DNA of 19,172 bases, taken from CAZFBA01 sp964517135 (lineage in GTDB: Bacteria; Cyanobacteriota; Vampirovibrionia; JBFMGH01). The position numbers and the translations under genes are program-made. The notes under the pieces are model-generated. The model was given only the letters and a program-made list of their open reading frames with translations, was not told the origin of the DNA and ran no database searches. This document shows, piece after piece, positions 7,607-14,771 of the stretch (its first letter is position 1; each line of letters starts with the position of its first letter). Location: assembly GCA_964517135.1 (NCBI GenBank), contig CAZFBA010000055.1:1-19172 (forward strand), given 5' to 3'.

Positions 7607-7643
7607 AGGGTGTTTTTCGTTGCTGCGAAACGAAAAACACCCT
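7607..7643. repeat. Hairpin element (GGGTGTTTT family) inserted in a regulatory element
   Basis: GGGTGTTTTTCGTT (7608-7621) pairs perfectly with 7629-7642, plus an outer A-T pair, around a 7-nt loop. The related inverted element at 14347-14389 lacks this hairpin: there ATAGGGAGACTT reads through on the minus strand, whereas here 35 nt (7609-7643) interrupt it between two GGAG copies (7605-7608 and 7644-7647). It is therefore an insertion with an apparent 4-bp duplication. Confidence 0.75.
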
Positions 7644-7683
7644 GGAGACTTATTAGAATTGTTTAATCTTTTATGTCGTTTAG
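7644..7683 (+). promoter_or_regulatory. Shared upstream element, copy A
   Basis: Thirty-one bases (7653-7683) are exactly complementary to 14347-14377, and GGAGACTT (7644-7651) also matches after a 1-base indel. This copy reads toward the HDOD operon, about 435 bp ahead of it; the other reads toward the second REC-LuxR gene, about 320 bp ahead. Equal relative orientation to two signalling loci suggests a common binding site or promoter element; it could also be a remnant of a dispersed repeat. Confidence 0.55.
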
Positions 7684-8117
7684 TATATTAAGTATCTTCG
7701 ATTTATGTCCGGACAAAATTACAATGACCGACTTTCTTTCTATTTATAGCAATCCACGAAAATAAACTATATATGCTTTAAATTTACTACAGTTGGCAGT
7801 ATATCAAAGAATATAAACTAACAATTGTAATTTCTATATTTTTTAATATTTTAAATACTATACTTTAGTATGACAACAATACCTCAATCAAATAATACTT
7901 TTGTTCTAAAAAAACTCCTATAATAGAAATGTAAGCTGATAAAAGTACCTTTGTGAATTTAGTAACGTAACGCTTGTGAATTGTTTTTCTTACAAACGAG
8001 CTCTCTATCCAAAAGTATTAAGAAACACAGGTTATAGGCAAAAGATTCTCTTGTTAAGCTGAAAGCAGCTTATTAATGCTGTATTGAGGGTTTAAAAAAT
8101 GAAAGGCGGGATAATAA

Positions 8118-9929
8118 GTGCTTAAGATCGTATTAATCGAACCTGTTCATAACCATAAAAAAGTTTATGTCAATATATTGAAGAAGAACTCTTTTCAGGT
8201 TCTTGATTTTAAAAGTGATGCAATAGCAAAAATTTTTTTAAAAAACAATAAACCTGATCTTATTATCGCAGGATGCTGTCTTTCAGCTGAAGATACCAGA
8301 AATCTTATTGATGAGATCAAGGCTTCTAATGACAATCAGAATATAAAATTTTTGAAAATTTGTCCAAACAAAAAATCTCAATGCTGTCAGAATCTAATCA
8401 AACACGGGCTTGATGATTATATTATGCTAACTGAATTTTCAGTTGATACATTTCTTAGAAAAATATATAACCTGTTTGATATATCACCGGTTGTAGAAAT
8501 TAAGAAATATATGAACAATAAAGACACTGACCTTAATCATATTGATCATCCTGTTAAACAGAAAAGCAACAATAATCATTCCAGCATAGAAAAAGAGATT
8601 TTAGATAAACTAATTACGCAGGAAGAGCTGGAAAAAAGACTTAAGAAGGCATTTTCTGCCAGGGCCATTCCCCATATTGTCTCTGAACTACTGGATTTAA
8701 CCTCAACACTTAATTCAGATATCAATCAGCTGATACATTGTATTGAACTTGACCCCGCTCTAACAGCAAGAGTATTAAAATGTTCAAACTCTGCATATTA
8801 TAGAGGCAATAAGGGCAAGATTTATAACCTTAAAGATTCTATTAAAACAATGGGGTTTAACGGGCTTAAAGATCTTGTTATGGGTATCGGGATACTTGAT
8901 TCCTTTAGCAATGGTAATAGTGAATCCTCTTTTAGCAGGCTTAAATTCTGGTATCATTCAATTTCAACAGGTGTTATTGCAAGAGAAATAGCCAATTCTA
9001 CCAACCATGAAAGACCTGATACATTATTTTTACTTGGTATTCTTCATGATATAGGTACTGCTTTATTTGATGAATATTTTCATAAAGAGTTTGATATGGT
9101 TTTACAATATGCAGAAAAACATAATGTATCTCTAATTAAAGCTGAAAAGAAGCTTATCGGTATGGATCATTATGAACTTGCAGGCCTTGTATTAAAGTCA
9201 TGGGGGTTTCCTGAACATATTTTATTACCCATGATGAACATCTCTAAATCATTCGAAGATATTACAAAGTCTGTTCATAAACTTAAAGAAGAAACAGAAA
9301 TTCTAAAGCTGTCTGACTACCTTGCTAATTTTGTCGGCTCGATACTCATTGAAACAGAAGAACTCTCTTTGCCAAAACAAAACCTTCTTTCAAAGCTTAA
9401 TATTAAGTCTGAACGATTAAATGAAATACTTATTAACGCCAGAGAACATACAAAAGAACTAATCCAAATAATGTTACTTCATATGAATCCTGGTGAACTA
9501 GCTGATTGTGACACAATAAATAAATATGCAAGCTTAAAACAAAAAGAAATTATGCTGTTTGATTCTGACAATCAAAATTTCATACCTCTTGGTGTTCTTT
9601 TGAAAATCTTAAACCACAATATTACCAGTCGCAATAATATGTTTATGCTACCAGATACCTCTAAAATAGATGCCATAATCATTAATTGTAGTGATAATGC
9701 CAATATAGCCGAAGTTATTGCACTTCTAAAAAAACTGGACAAATTGTCAGACAACAATATGAACACCTGTATCATAGCAAATGAGTTTAATATTCAGAAG
9801 TTCAAGTCTATAAATGATCTTCCTGATTATATTAATTATATTAATAAGCCATTTTCTATGAACAATATTTTTGAAACAATAAATAAGCTATTAAAAACAA
9901 CCGAAAAATCACTTGTTTCAACAAACTAA
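8118..9929 (+). CDS. HDOD-domain signalling protein with two pseudo-receiver domains
   Basis: 603 residues, soluble. Residues ~1-120 have a receiver-like pattern but lack the acidic pocket (EP at 8-9 for the DD pair, LIIAGC at the phospho-site). The HDOD domain spans ~176-375: AIPHIVSELLDL, ELDPALTARVLKCSNSAYYR, SIKTMGFNGLKDLV and a retained HDIG-like LHDIGTA (H310, D311). Residues ~475-595 again look like a receiver (IMLFDSD, then INCS instead of a phospho-Asp, and INKPF with K577). HDOD proteins usually act as non-enzymatic regulatory scaffolds in bacterial signalling. The start is GTG, with AAAGGCGGG centred about 10 nt upstream; no better ATG fits. It leads an operon, with the REC-LuxR gene 23 bp downstream. 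Confidence 0.88.
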   Translation: MLKIVLIEPVHNHKKVYVNILKKNSFQVLDFKSDAIAKIFLKNNKPDLIIAGCCLSAEDTRNLIDEIKASNDNQNIKFLKICPNKKSQCCQNLIKHGLDDYIMLTEFSVDTFLRKIYNLFDISPVVEIKKYMNNKDTDLNHIDHPVKQKSNNNHSSIEKEILDKLITQEELEKRLKKAFSARAIPHIVSELLDLTSTLNSDINQLIHCIELDPALTARVLKCSNSAYYRGNKGKIYNLKDSIKTMGFNGLKDLVMGIGILDSFSNGNSESSFSRLKFWYHSISTGVIAREIANSTNHERPDTLFLLGILHDIGTALFDEYFHKEFDMVLQYAEKHNVSLIKAEKKLIGMDHYELAGLVLKSWGFPEHILLPMMNISKSFEDITKSVHKLKEETEILKLSDYLANFVGSILIETEELSLPKQNLLSKLNIKSERLNEILINAREHTKELIQIMLLHMNPGELADCDTINKYASLKQKEIMLFDSDNQNFIPLGVLLKILNHNITSRNNMFMLPDTSKIDAIIINCSDNANIAEVIALLKKLDKLSDNNMNTCIIANEFNIQKFKSINDLPDYINYINKPFSMNNIFETINKLLKTTEKSLVSTN

Positions 9930-9952
9930 ACCATTCTGGAGGTAAAATAACG

Positions 9953-10582
9953 ATGCTAGAAAAGGATAAAAGAATACTTATTGTAGATGATGATGATACT
10001 TCTCTTGATTTACTCTTAAATACCCTGGGGTATGAAGTAGAGACCGAAACAGATGGTCAAAAAGCCCTAAGCAAAATCTTTAATAACAAAAATTATGACC
10101 TCATTATACTTGATATACTGATGCCAGAAATCGATGGATGGCAGGTCTTAAAAACAATAAGAAATAATCCTGACACCGAAAGTATACCAGTAATCATATT
10201 AAGCTGTTTAAACAACATTAATTATGAAATATCAGCACTCAAAAAGGGTGCTGATGATTATATTGCTAAACCATTTAAGAATCAAGAACTTTTCGCCAGA
10301 ATTGAATCTCTTTTAAGAAGATCTAATAACTATAACACGATTTTAATAAACCTCCCTTTTGATTATAAATTTAATAATGACCTTACAAGCAGGCAAAAAG
10401 AAATATTAGGCATAATTTCAAAAGGGTTATCCAACAAAGAAATAGCCAGGACATTAAATATCAGTGAAAAAACTATTAAAGCACATATAAAAAGTATTTT
10501 TGAAAAACTTAACGTCGCAAATCGTACACAGGCTGTTTTGGTCGGTATAAAAGAAGGTATACTTGAAAATACAACTTCTTAA
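9953..10582 (+). CDS. REC-LuxR (NarL-like) response regulator 1
   Basis: 209 residues. The receiver (~6-123) is complete: acidic pocket D12-D15, phospho-acceptor D54 in IILDILMP, S84, and K106 in AKPF. The C-terminal LuxR/GerE helix-turn-helix (~143-205) reads LTSRQKEILGIISKGLSNKEIARTLNISEKTIKAHIKSIFEKL. It should bind DNA when phosphorylated. GGAGG at 9938-9942, 10 nt upstream, supports the start. It is the second gene of the HDOD operon and the TPR-like gene follows 37 bp later. The protein at 13400-14029 is a clear paralogue of the same length. No cognate kinase is adjacent within this operon; the kinase pair elsewhere in the window is the obvious candidate (inference). Confidence 0.93.
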   Translation: MLEKDKRILIVDDDDTSLDLLLNTLGYEVETETDGQKALSKIFNNKNYDLIILDILMPEIDGWQVLKTIRNNPDTESIPVIILSCLNNINYEISALKKGADDYIAKPFKNQELFARIESLLRRSNNYNTILINLPFDYKFNNDLTSRQKEILGIISKGLSNKEIARTLNISEKTIKAHIKSIFEKLNVANRTQAVLVGIKEGILENTTS

Positions 10583-10619
10583 CAAGCAAATATTTAGGCA
10601 TGACTTAAGGAGAGTATAA

Positions 10620-11204
10620 ATGTATTATAAAGATAAAAACCATAATACTAATCTTATGACTAAAACACCAAAAATCCTTCCTTTCCCGGGCAGTGGACAG
10701 GAAAAATATCTGAACTATCTTGATATACTTGAAAAACTTAATATTGATCTGGTTAACGCTAATACTAAAGAAGAAAAAGGGAAAACTAACTTCCAGATAG
10801 GTTTAATTTACTATTTAATGGGTAAGTATATTATGACAAAAGACTACCTGGAAAACGGCATTAAGTATAAACCACGTTTTGCATACTATATTCTCGGTCT
10901 TTCGCACTTTAAAAAAGGGCAATTAATTGAAAAGTCAGGCAATTTTTATGCTGCAAAATTTAACTATGACAGATCAATTTTTTATTTTAAAAAGGCCCTT
11001 TGTCAGCACTCTCAAGAAATTTCAGATTTTGAAATAAAACTTGCTCTGGGAAAAGTATTTAATGAGCTTAATGACTATTATCAGTTATCCTCTTTACTTC
11101 AAGAAATGGTTTATAATGACTGTGAACAGGTTGCACATCAAATTTATAAAGATTTTGAAGCTGATAAAACATTATTGAAAAAAGAACTTTCGGATATCAT
11201 CTAA
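10620..11204 (+). CDS. TPR-like protein of unknown function
   Basis: 194 residues, soluble, rich in Tyr and Lys. The middle (~58-105) resembles tetratricopeptide helices: NFQIGLIYYLMGKYIMTKDYLENGI followed by FAYYILGLSHFKKGQ. A third helical pair around 115-165 is weaker. No catalytic motif is seen. AAGGAG at 10607-10612, 7 nt before the ATG, is a strong RBS. It is the third and last gene of the HDOD/regulator operon and an intrinsic terminator follows after about 55 bp. An adaptor role for the signalling proteins is plausible from position only. Confidence 0.75.
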   Translation: MYYKDKNHNTNLMTKTPKILPFPGSGQEKYLNYLDILEKLNIDLVNANTKEEKGKTNFQIGLIYYLMGKYIMTKDYLENGIKYKPRFAYYILGLSHFKKGQLIEKSGNFYAAKFNYDRSIFYFKKALCQHSQEISDFEIKLALGKVFNELNDYYQLSSLLQEMVYNDCEQVAHQIYKDFEADKTLLKKELSDII

Positions 11205-11258
11205 ACATACACAACTCACATTGCCTTTATACCTGATCAATTACTGGAATTATGGGTT

Positions 11259-11287
11259 AATAGTCGATAATATCGGCTATTTTTTTT
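11259..11287 (+). terminator. Rho-independent terminator of the HDOD operon
   Basis: AATAGTCGAT (11259-11268) pairs with ATCGGCTATT (11272-11281) over 10 bp with one G-U pair and an AAT loop, followed by a run of T to 11287. The T-run is only on the plus strand side, so it serves the operon ending at 11204, not the opposing gene, which ends 8 bp further on. Confidence 0.8.
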
Positions 11288-11295
11288 ATGATAAG

Positions 11296-12321
11296 CTATA
11301 TTGCCATCTTCCAGCATTTTTTCAAATAAAGAGCCTCCTCAATATTGCCTTTTTCATACAACTGAGCTAAAATTTCTTCCTTTGATGGTCTATAAACATT
11401 TTTAGAATGTCTTTGTATTTGAAAATCATTTTTAATAGAAGGTTTAAACTTGCTTATATTGTCTGAAAATTCCTCATCAAAAAAATAAACCTCTTTACGC
11501 TCATTATTATAATGAAACAATAAATGATTACCCTGATCTGGTAACGCTTGAAAGATTTTTTTTGTTGGAATATGTTCCCAATAAGTGTGTTTTAGTAGTT
11601 TATCAAGTATAATATTTCCAGAGGAAACATTTTGTGCTTTTTGTTTCTCTAAAAAAGGTTGTGAAGTTTTTAAAAGTGTCCTTAAATATGCTCCTGGGTT
11701 TTCAGGAGATTGTTTTTTTGTAAAGTCAATCAATCTCTTTAATTCTGTAATTGATCTGTCTTTAAAAACCTTTTCAGGATTACAAAAACTCCATTTTTTT
11801 AACTGTAACGAAATAGCATCTTTTAATTTTTCTTCTGAACTATTATAATTAAGCTCATCATTATTGAAATAATTAATTTCTTTTTGTTTTAATTTCTTTG
11901 ATGTTTTTTTAATCTGTTTTATATTCTTTATGTTTTTATCATGGGCAGTATTACATGAAATACTCGCTTCTGGTATTGTTTGAATACTGGATTTAGTATT
12001 AATGATTTGATTTGTAAAATAATAATTATTTCGATTATTAAAAGATTTAACTACAACCAGCAAACCAGAATTAACAAGGGATTTTAATGTTTTAATAATA
12101 GTTTGTTTTCCCATACAGCAATGTTTGGCAAGATAATCAGTTGTAGGGAAAGCTTTCAAGTGTTTTTTATTCCACAAACCAATTAAAATTGCCATTACCC
12201 GGTATTCTGTATGAGTTAACCTTAGTTCAGATGCGACTATGTTCAGGTTTTGTAACATTACACCCTGTATGTGTTGATAACTGCTATGCTCAACACACTC
12301 AATTTTGCCATAAGTAACCAT
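11296..12321 (-). CDS. Winged-helix replication-initiator-like protein
   Basis: 341 residues. The N-terminal ~34-104 is a winged helix: LTHTEYRVMAILIGLWNKK, then FPTTDYLAKHCCMGKQTIIKTLKSLVNSGLLVVV with a recognition helix at ~71-82. A Lys/Asn-rich linker (~125-165) follows. Residues ~166-220 (LKDAISLQLKKWSF...ELKRLIDFTKKQSPENPGAYLRTLLK) resemble a helical block often seen after winged helices in plasmid and phage replication proteins. A C-terminal region ends in LYLKKCWKMAI. AGGAGA 8 nt before the ATG supports the start. Together with the divergent HTH/coiled-coil gene it looks like a replication/maintenance pair. It could instead be a phage-derived regulator; no direct homologue is recognised. 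Confidence 0.6.
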   Translation of the reverse strand: MVTYGKIECVEHSSYQHIQGVMLQNLNIVASELRLTHTEYRVMAILIGLWNKKHLKAFPTTDYLAKHCCMGKQTIIKTLKSLVNSGLLVVVKSFNNRNNYYFTNQIINTKSSIQTIPEASISCNTAHDKNIKNIKQIKKTSKKLKQKEINYFNNDELNYNSSEEKLKDAISLQLKKWSFCNPEKVFKDRSITELKRLIDFTKKQSPENPGAYLRTLLKTSQPFLEKQKAQNVSSGNIILDKLLKHTYWEHIPTKKIFQALPDQGNHLLFHYNNERKEVYFFDEEFSDNISKFKPSIKNDFQIQRHSKNVYRPSKEEILAQLYEKGNIEEALYLKKCWKMAI

Positions 12322-12349
12322 GTCAATATCTCCTGTCTAAAATACGATC

Positions 12350-12378
12350 TTGACACTCTTACCGGGACAGTTTATCAT
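12350..12378 (+). promoter_or_regulatory. Strong plus-strand promoter upstream of the Rep-like gene
   Basis: Consensus TTGACA (12350-12355) and TATCAT (12373-12378) are 17 nt apart. It fires away from the Rep-like gene, just inside that gene's upstream region, with a predicted start near 12385. It would make either a long leader for the HTH/coiled-coil gene or a short RNA ending at the hairpin 12400-12424. Confidence 0.55.
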
Positions 12379-12399
12379 ATAAATACCAAAATAAACGAA

Positions 12400-12424
12400 G
12401 ACTTCTGCCTCCACGGTAGGAGTC
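12400..12424 (+). other. Hairpin in the rep-HTH intergenic region (possible small RNA)
   Basis: GACTTCTGCC (12400-12409) pairs with GGTAGGAGTC (12415-12424) through 10 pairs, two of them G-U on the plus strand, with a TCCAC loop. It begins about 15 nt after the predicted start of the promoter at 12350-12378. The following TATTTATTTGTTT is U-rich but not a clean terminator. If the Rep message starts further upstream, this RNA would be antisense to its leader, as in plasmid copy-control RNAs (speculative). Confidence 0.3.
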
Positions 12425-12458
12425 TATTTATTTGTTTACTACGTAACAAATTTACTAC

Positions 12459-12487
12459 TTGCAATTGTTGCCGTCAAGTGATAGGAT
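12459..12487 (+). promoter_or_regulatory. Promoter of the HTH/coiled-coil gene
   Basis: TTGCAA (12459-12464) and TAGGAT (12482-12487) with a 17-nt spacer. Predicted start near 12494, inside the first of two operator-like repeats, which suits repression. This start leaves a leader of about 40 nt for an ATG at 12534. Confidence 0.45.
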
Positions 12488-12528
12488 ATGACCGGAAGGG
12501 GTCAGGTGTATGACCGGATGGTGTCAGG
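12488..12528. promoter_or_regulatory. Tandem operator/iteron-like repeats
   Basis: ATGACCGGAAGGGGTCAGG (12488-12506) and ATGACCGGATGGTGTCAGG (12510-12528) are direct repeats on a 22-bp pitch with two mismatches. Each also has a partial dyad (TGACC...GGTCA in the first, TGACC...GTCA in the second). A degenerate inverted relative, TTGACACTCTTACCGGGACA, lies at 12350-12369 in front of the Rep-like gene. The 22-bp pitch (two helical turns) fits cooperative protein binding, most simply by the adjacent HTH protein or the Rep-like protein. Confidence 0.6.
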
Positions 12529-12533
12529 ATTTA

Positions 12534-13154
12534 ATGGACAAAGGATTAAAAGCCTTGCAAAAAGTAAGTGTTAGAGAATATTCAGAAAGAACAGGAATTA
12601 ATGAGCGGACAGTCAGGAGGTATATTAAGTCCGGACGTCTGCCGTCTACAAAACAGGTTGTCAATAATAGAGAAATAACAATGGTTCTGGTTGATGATGA
12701 TTTTGATTATAATCCTTCCGGGAGTCCGGATACTTCTGGTCAGCCTGACTCTAATATGGCCATATCGCCGGACAGTGATAATTCAATTGCAGATGCTGAA
12801 CTAATAGAAAATACTGTTACCCATAACCTGGTTACAATGGATAATACTGTCTTTGAACAGTTAATAAATAATATTAAAGCACTTGCAGATGATAGAGCTT
12901 ATTCAGATGCTGAAGCCTATAAAAAATTGGAAAGAGAATACTTTGAAATTAAAACAAAACTGTCCGGACTAGAGCAGACACTTCAACAACTCAAAGAAGA
13001 AATTATGCAGGAAAAAATTAAAGCAGCACAGTTTGAATCAGAAACCAGAATCAAGGAAATGAAAATATCTGAATTATCTAAAGAAAATGAAGAACTTAAG
13101 TCAATAATAGAAAATAAAAACAGTTTCTGGGCAAAAGTGAATAAAAAACTTTAA
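12534..13154 (+). CDS. HTH/coiled-coil DNA-binding protein (MerR/excisionase-type HTH)
   Basis: 206 residues from ATG 12534. Near the N-terminus KVSVREYSERTGINERTVRRYIKSGRLPSTKQVVNNREI is a MerR/excisionase-like HTH with the usual 'RxYIxxGxLP' wing. A Pro/Ser/Asp-rich disordered linker follows, then a long coiled coil over about the last 85 residues, ending SFWAKVNKKL. This design recalls plasmid partition/regulatory proteins such as KfrA-like factors, but homology is not established. An in-frame ATG at 12510 would add eight residues, but it lies inside the second operator-like repeat; the later start, with AGGA 4 nt upstream, is preferred. Divergent from the Rep-like gene. Confidence 0.72.
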   Translation: MDKGLKALQKVSVREYSERTGINERTVRRYIKSGRLPSTKQVVNNREITMVLVDDDFDYNPSGSPDTSGQPDSNMAISPDSDNSIADAELIENTVTHNLVTMDNTVFEQLINNIKALADDRAYSDAEAYKKLEREYFEIKTKLSGLEQTLQQLKEEIMQEKIKAAQFESETRIKEMKISELSKENEELKSIIENKNSFWAKVNKKL

Positions 13155-13266
13155 GAAAATATTAAAATCTATACAAATGAAAGTAATTTGTGGGAATATG
13201 TTATTAAGAATTATTCCTGTATAATTTTATTAAAAAAGACTTTTAAAAGCATTCTGAGGTAATATA

Positions 13267-13362
13267 ATGGGAAAATGTACTTGTGGTAAATCTTGTAATA
13301 TGCCCAAATGTGATGGAGCCTGCAAAAAAAAGAAGAAAAAGCAGAAAAAGAAAAAAAAATGA
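13267..13362 (+). CDS. Cys/Lys-rich 31-residue microprotein
   Basis: ATG at 13267 is preceded by GAGGT (13256-13260) at an ideal 6-nt spacing, and a TATAAT lies at 13220-13225. The first 19 residues, MGKCTCGKSCNMPKCDGAC, have five cysteines (4, 6, 10, 15, 19) in a C-x-C-x3-C-x4-C-x3-C pattern. The last 12 residues are all Lys except one Gln. The Cys spacing suggests metal binding, like tiny metallothionein-type peptides, and the tail would bind nucleic acid or acidic surfaces. No known family is recognised. It lies between the coiled-coil gene and the convergent regulator. Confidence 0.55.
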   Translation: MGKCTCGKSCNMPKCDGACKKKKKKQKKKKK

Positions 13363-13399
13363 TTTAACTGATAATAACCTGATTAAAAAATAATTAAAG

Positions 13400-14029
13400 T
13401 CATATTAAATTAATTTTTAAAGCCAGAACAGTTGCTTGAATTCTATTGTTGACATTTAATTTTTTAAAAATATTTTTAAGATGTGTTTTAACAGTAACTT
13501 CTTGTATAGAAAGTTGTTGAGCAATGCTTTGATTGCTTTCGCCTTTTGCAACAAGAGTTAAGATTTCTTTTTCTCTATCAGAAAGCTTATATTCAGTATC
13601 ACTTCCATTTTGCTGTATAATAATACTTGAGGCAAAGCTTTCTCTGGTTCTGGTATTTCTTCTAAGTACTGCTTCAATATGTGCCAGCAGGATAGGAAGC
13701 TTAAAGGGTTTATTAATGTAATCATCAGCCCCTATTTTGAGGCTGGTTACTTCTTTATCGTCACCTTCTATTCCTGTAAGCATAATTACTGGAATATATT
13801 TTATATCTTTGTTGTTGCGAAGATTTTTTAATACCTGCCATCCATCCATATTAGGCATACAAACATCCAGTATAATAAGATCAAAAGCGTTTTTTTGCTG
13901 GTAAATCTTATTAAGAGCCTGAATGCCATCTTGAGCAACCTCTACTTTATAGCCATACAGAGGTAAAGCATCTTTTAAATAGTTTGGTTCATCGTCAACC
14001 AAAAGGATGTTTGCTAAAGAAGTATGCAT
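13400..14029 (-). CDS. REC-LuxR (NarL-like) response regulator 2
   Basis: 209 residues, same length and plan as the regulator at 9953. The receiver has D12/D13, phospho-acceptor D55 in LIILDVCMP, T85, and K107 in NKPF. The LuxR HTH (~147-205) reads LSDREKEILTLVAKGESNQSIAQQLSIQEVTVKTHLKNIFKKLNV. The two proteins share long stretches, for example MDGWQVLK/IDGWQVLK and IPVI, so they are paralogues. The helix after the acidic pocket is a little short. No good SD precedes the ATG, but no alternative start leaves the receiver intact. It is a single gene on the minus strand, with about 485 bp of AT-rich DNA upstream that contains the shared 40-bp element. Confidence 0.92.
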   Translation of the reverse strand: MHTSLANILLVDDEPNYLKDALPLYGYKVEVAQDGIQALNKIYQQKNAFDLIILDVCMPNMDGWQVLKNLRNNKDIKYIPVIMLTGIEGDDKEVTSLKIGADDYINKPFKLPILLAHIEAVLRRNTRTRESFASSIIIQQNGSDTEYKLSDREKEILTLVAKGESNQSIAQQLSIQEVTVKTHLKNIFKKLNVNNRIQATVLALKINLI

Positions 14030-14515
14030 ATTTTGTCTTTGTCGACCCTCTAGCCAGTGAATTAAACTAAGGATTTAAGAAATAATAGAAATTAATCTTA
14101 TTAATATATTATTCCCTTATTTTATGAGAAAATCTTCTTCATATTTTCGGTTTTTTCAAAAATTAACATAATAACTATTACTATTAACAATGAAAACAAT
14201 TATTATATAAACATTATGGATAATATTTTAAGGATAAAATAAATTTTTTTTCAAATTTTTGTTATATTGATTTTGATATAGAATTTTTTCTTAACCAGAA
14301 ATCAGTAGATACTTCTTCTGGATACAGGAATCTTATAACAAATATTCTAAACGACATAAAAGATTAAACAATTCTAAAAGTCTCCCTATATTTTCTTAAA
14401 TCTGATTACTTATGACATTGATTATTGTTAGTGTATTTGAATGTGATTTTAAATAGAAATAAAATACATATATATTTGAAACTATAACTACAAATTATCT
14501 AAATAATACTAAAAG
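14030..14515. other. AT-rich intergenic region upstream of response regulator 2
   Basis: About 485 bp without a credible ORF. The only feature I can define is the shared element at 14347-14385. The rest is very AT-rich, with many A and T runs (for example around 14240-14260), and no hairpin, tRNA or clear promoter stands out. On a circular replicon it would adjoin position 1. AT richness of this sort is compatible with an origin region, but no iterons were seen here. Confidence 0.5.
14347..14385 (-). promoter_or_regulatory. Shared upstream element, copy B (no hairpin)
   Basis: 14347-14377 is the exact reverse complement of 7653-7683, and AAGTCTCC (14378-14385) matches the neighbouring bases after a 1-base gap. 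On the minus strand it reads toward the response regulator that starts at 14029. It continues directly into CTAT where the other copy is interrupted by a hairpin, so it preserves the empty site. Confidence 0.55.
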
Positions 14516-14536
14516 GTTGGTGCATAACTTAAAAAT

Positions 14537-14655
14537 TTTTCGATTTTCAAAACCCAGATCCCGCCCACCCTAAAGGAAGGCATAAGGTCTCACTTCCAGG
14601 CTGCGCCTGTTCGTTCAACCATATCTTCACTTTTAAAATTTTTGAAAATCGAAAA
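14537..14655. repeat. Palindrome-bounded element, second copy with altered loop
   Basis: The same 16-bp inverted repeat arms as at 22-141, unchanged, but the loop differs from the first copy at six bases and lacks one C. All other parts of the long repeat match, so this loop is the only place where the copies disagree. Confidence 0.55.
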
Positions 14656-14771
14656 CAGAAAATTGATTGTTATAGTTATGTATTAGTCTTTCTATTGTAG
14701 TTGTGTATCCTGACAATATTTTGATTGACGTTTTAAGGTATAATAACATCGAATAAAATTTTACGGGGTAT

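Larger units (their letters stand above)
7325..8117. other. Long intergenic region upstream of the HDOD operon
   Basis: About 790 bp with no convincing gene. It holds the minus-strand promoter of the WG gene, a 15-bp-stem hairpin at 7607-7643, a 40-bp element at 7644-7683 that recurs inverted at 14347-14385, a TATAAT at 7919-7924 without a clear -35, and a short hairpin (TAAGCTG-AAAG-CAGCTTA, 8055-8072) about 45 nt before the next start codon. The unexplained stretch 7690-8050 is AT-rich and could be a long leader. Confidence 0.6.

Noticed and set aside
8030..8110. Cyclic-di-GMP (GEMM) riboswitch upstream of the HDOD gene
   Set aside because: A GGCAAAAG-like string and a small hairpin occur, but the conserved tetraloop receptor and second stem of that class are absent.
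8099..8125. Eight-codon leader ORF (MKGGIISA) overlapping the GTG start of the HDOD gene
   Set aside because: Its codons are mostly the Shine-Dalgarno of the real gene, and nothing in its composition suggests an attenuator.
12271..12513. 80-residue plus-strand ORF across the rep-HTH intergenic region
   Set aside because: It overlaps the Rep-like start, both promoters, the hairpin and the operator repeats, and ends in the second repeat; no RBS or family signature.
13533..13721. 62-residue plus-strand ORF inside response regulator 2
   Set aside because: It is antisense to the conserved receiver/HTH coding region and has no independent support.
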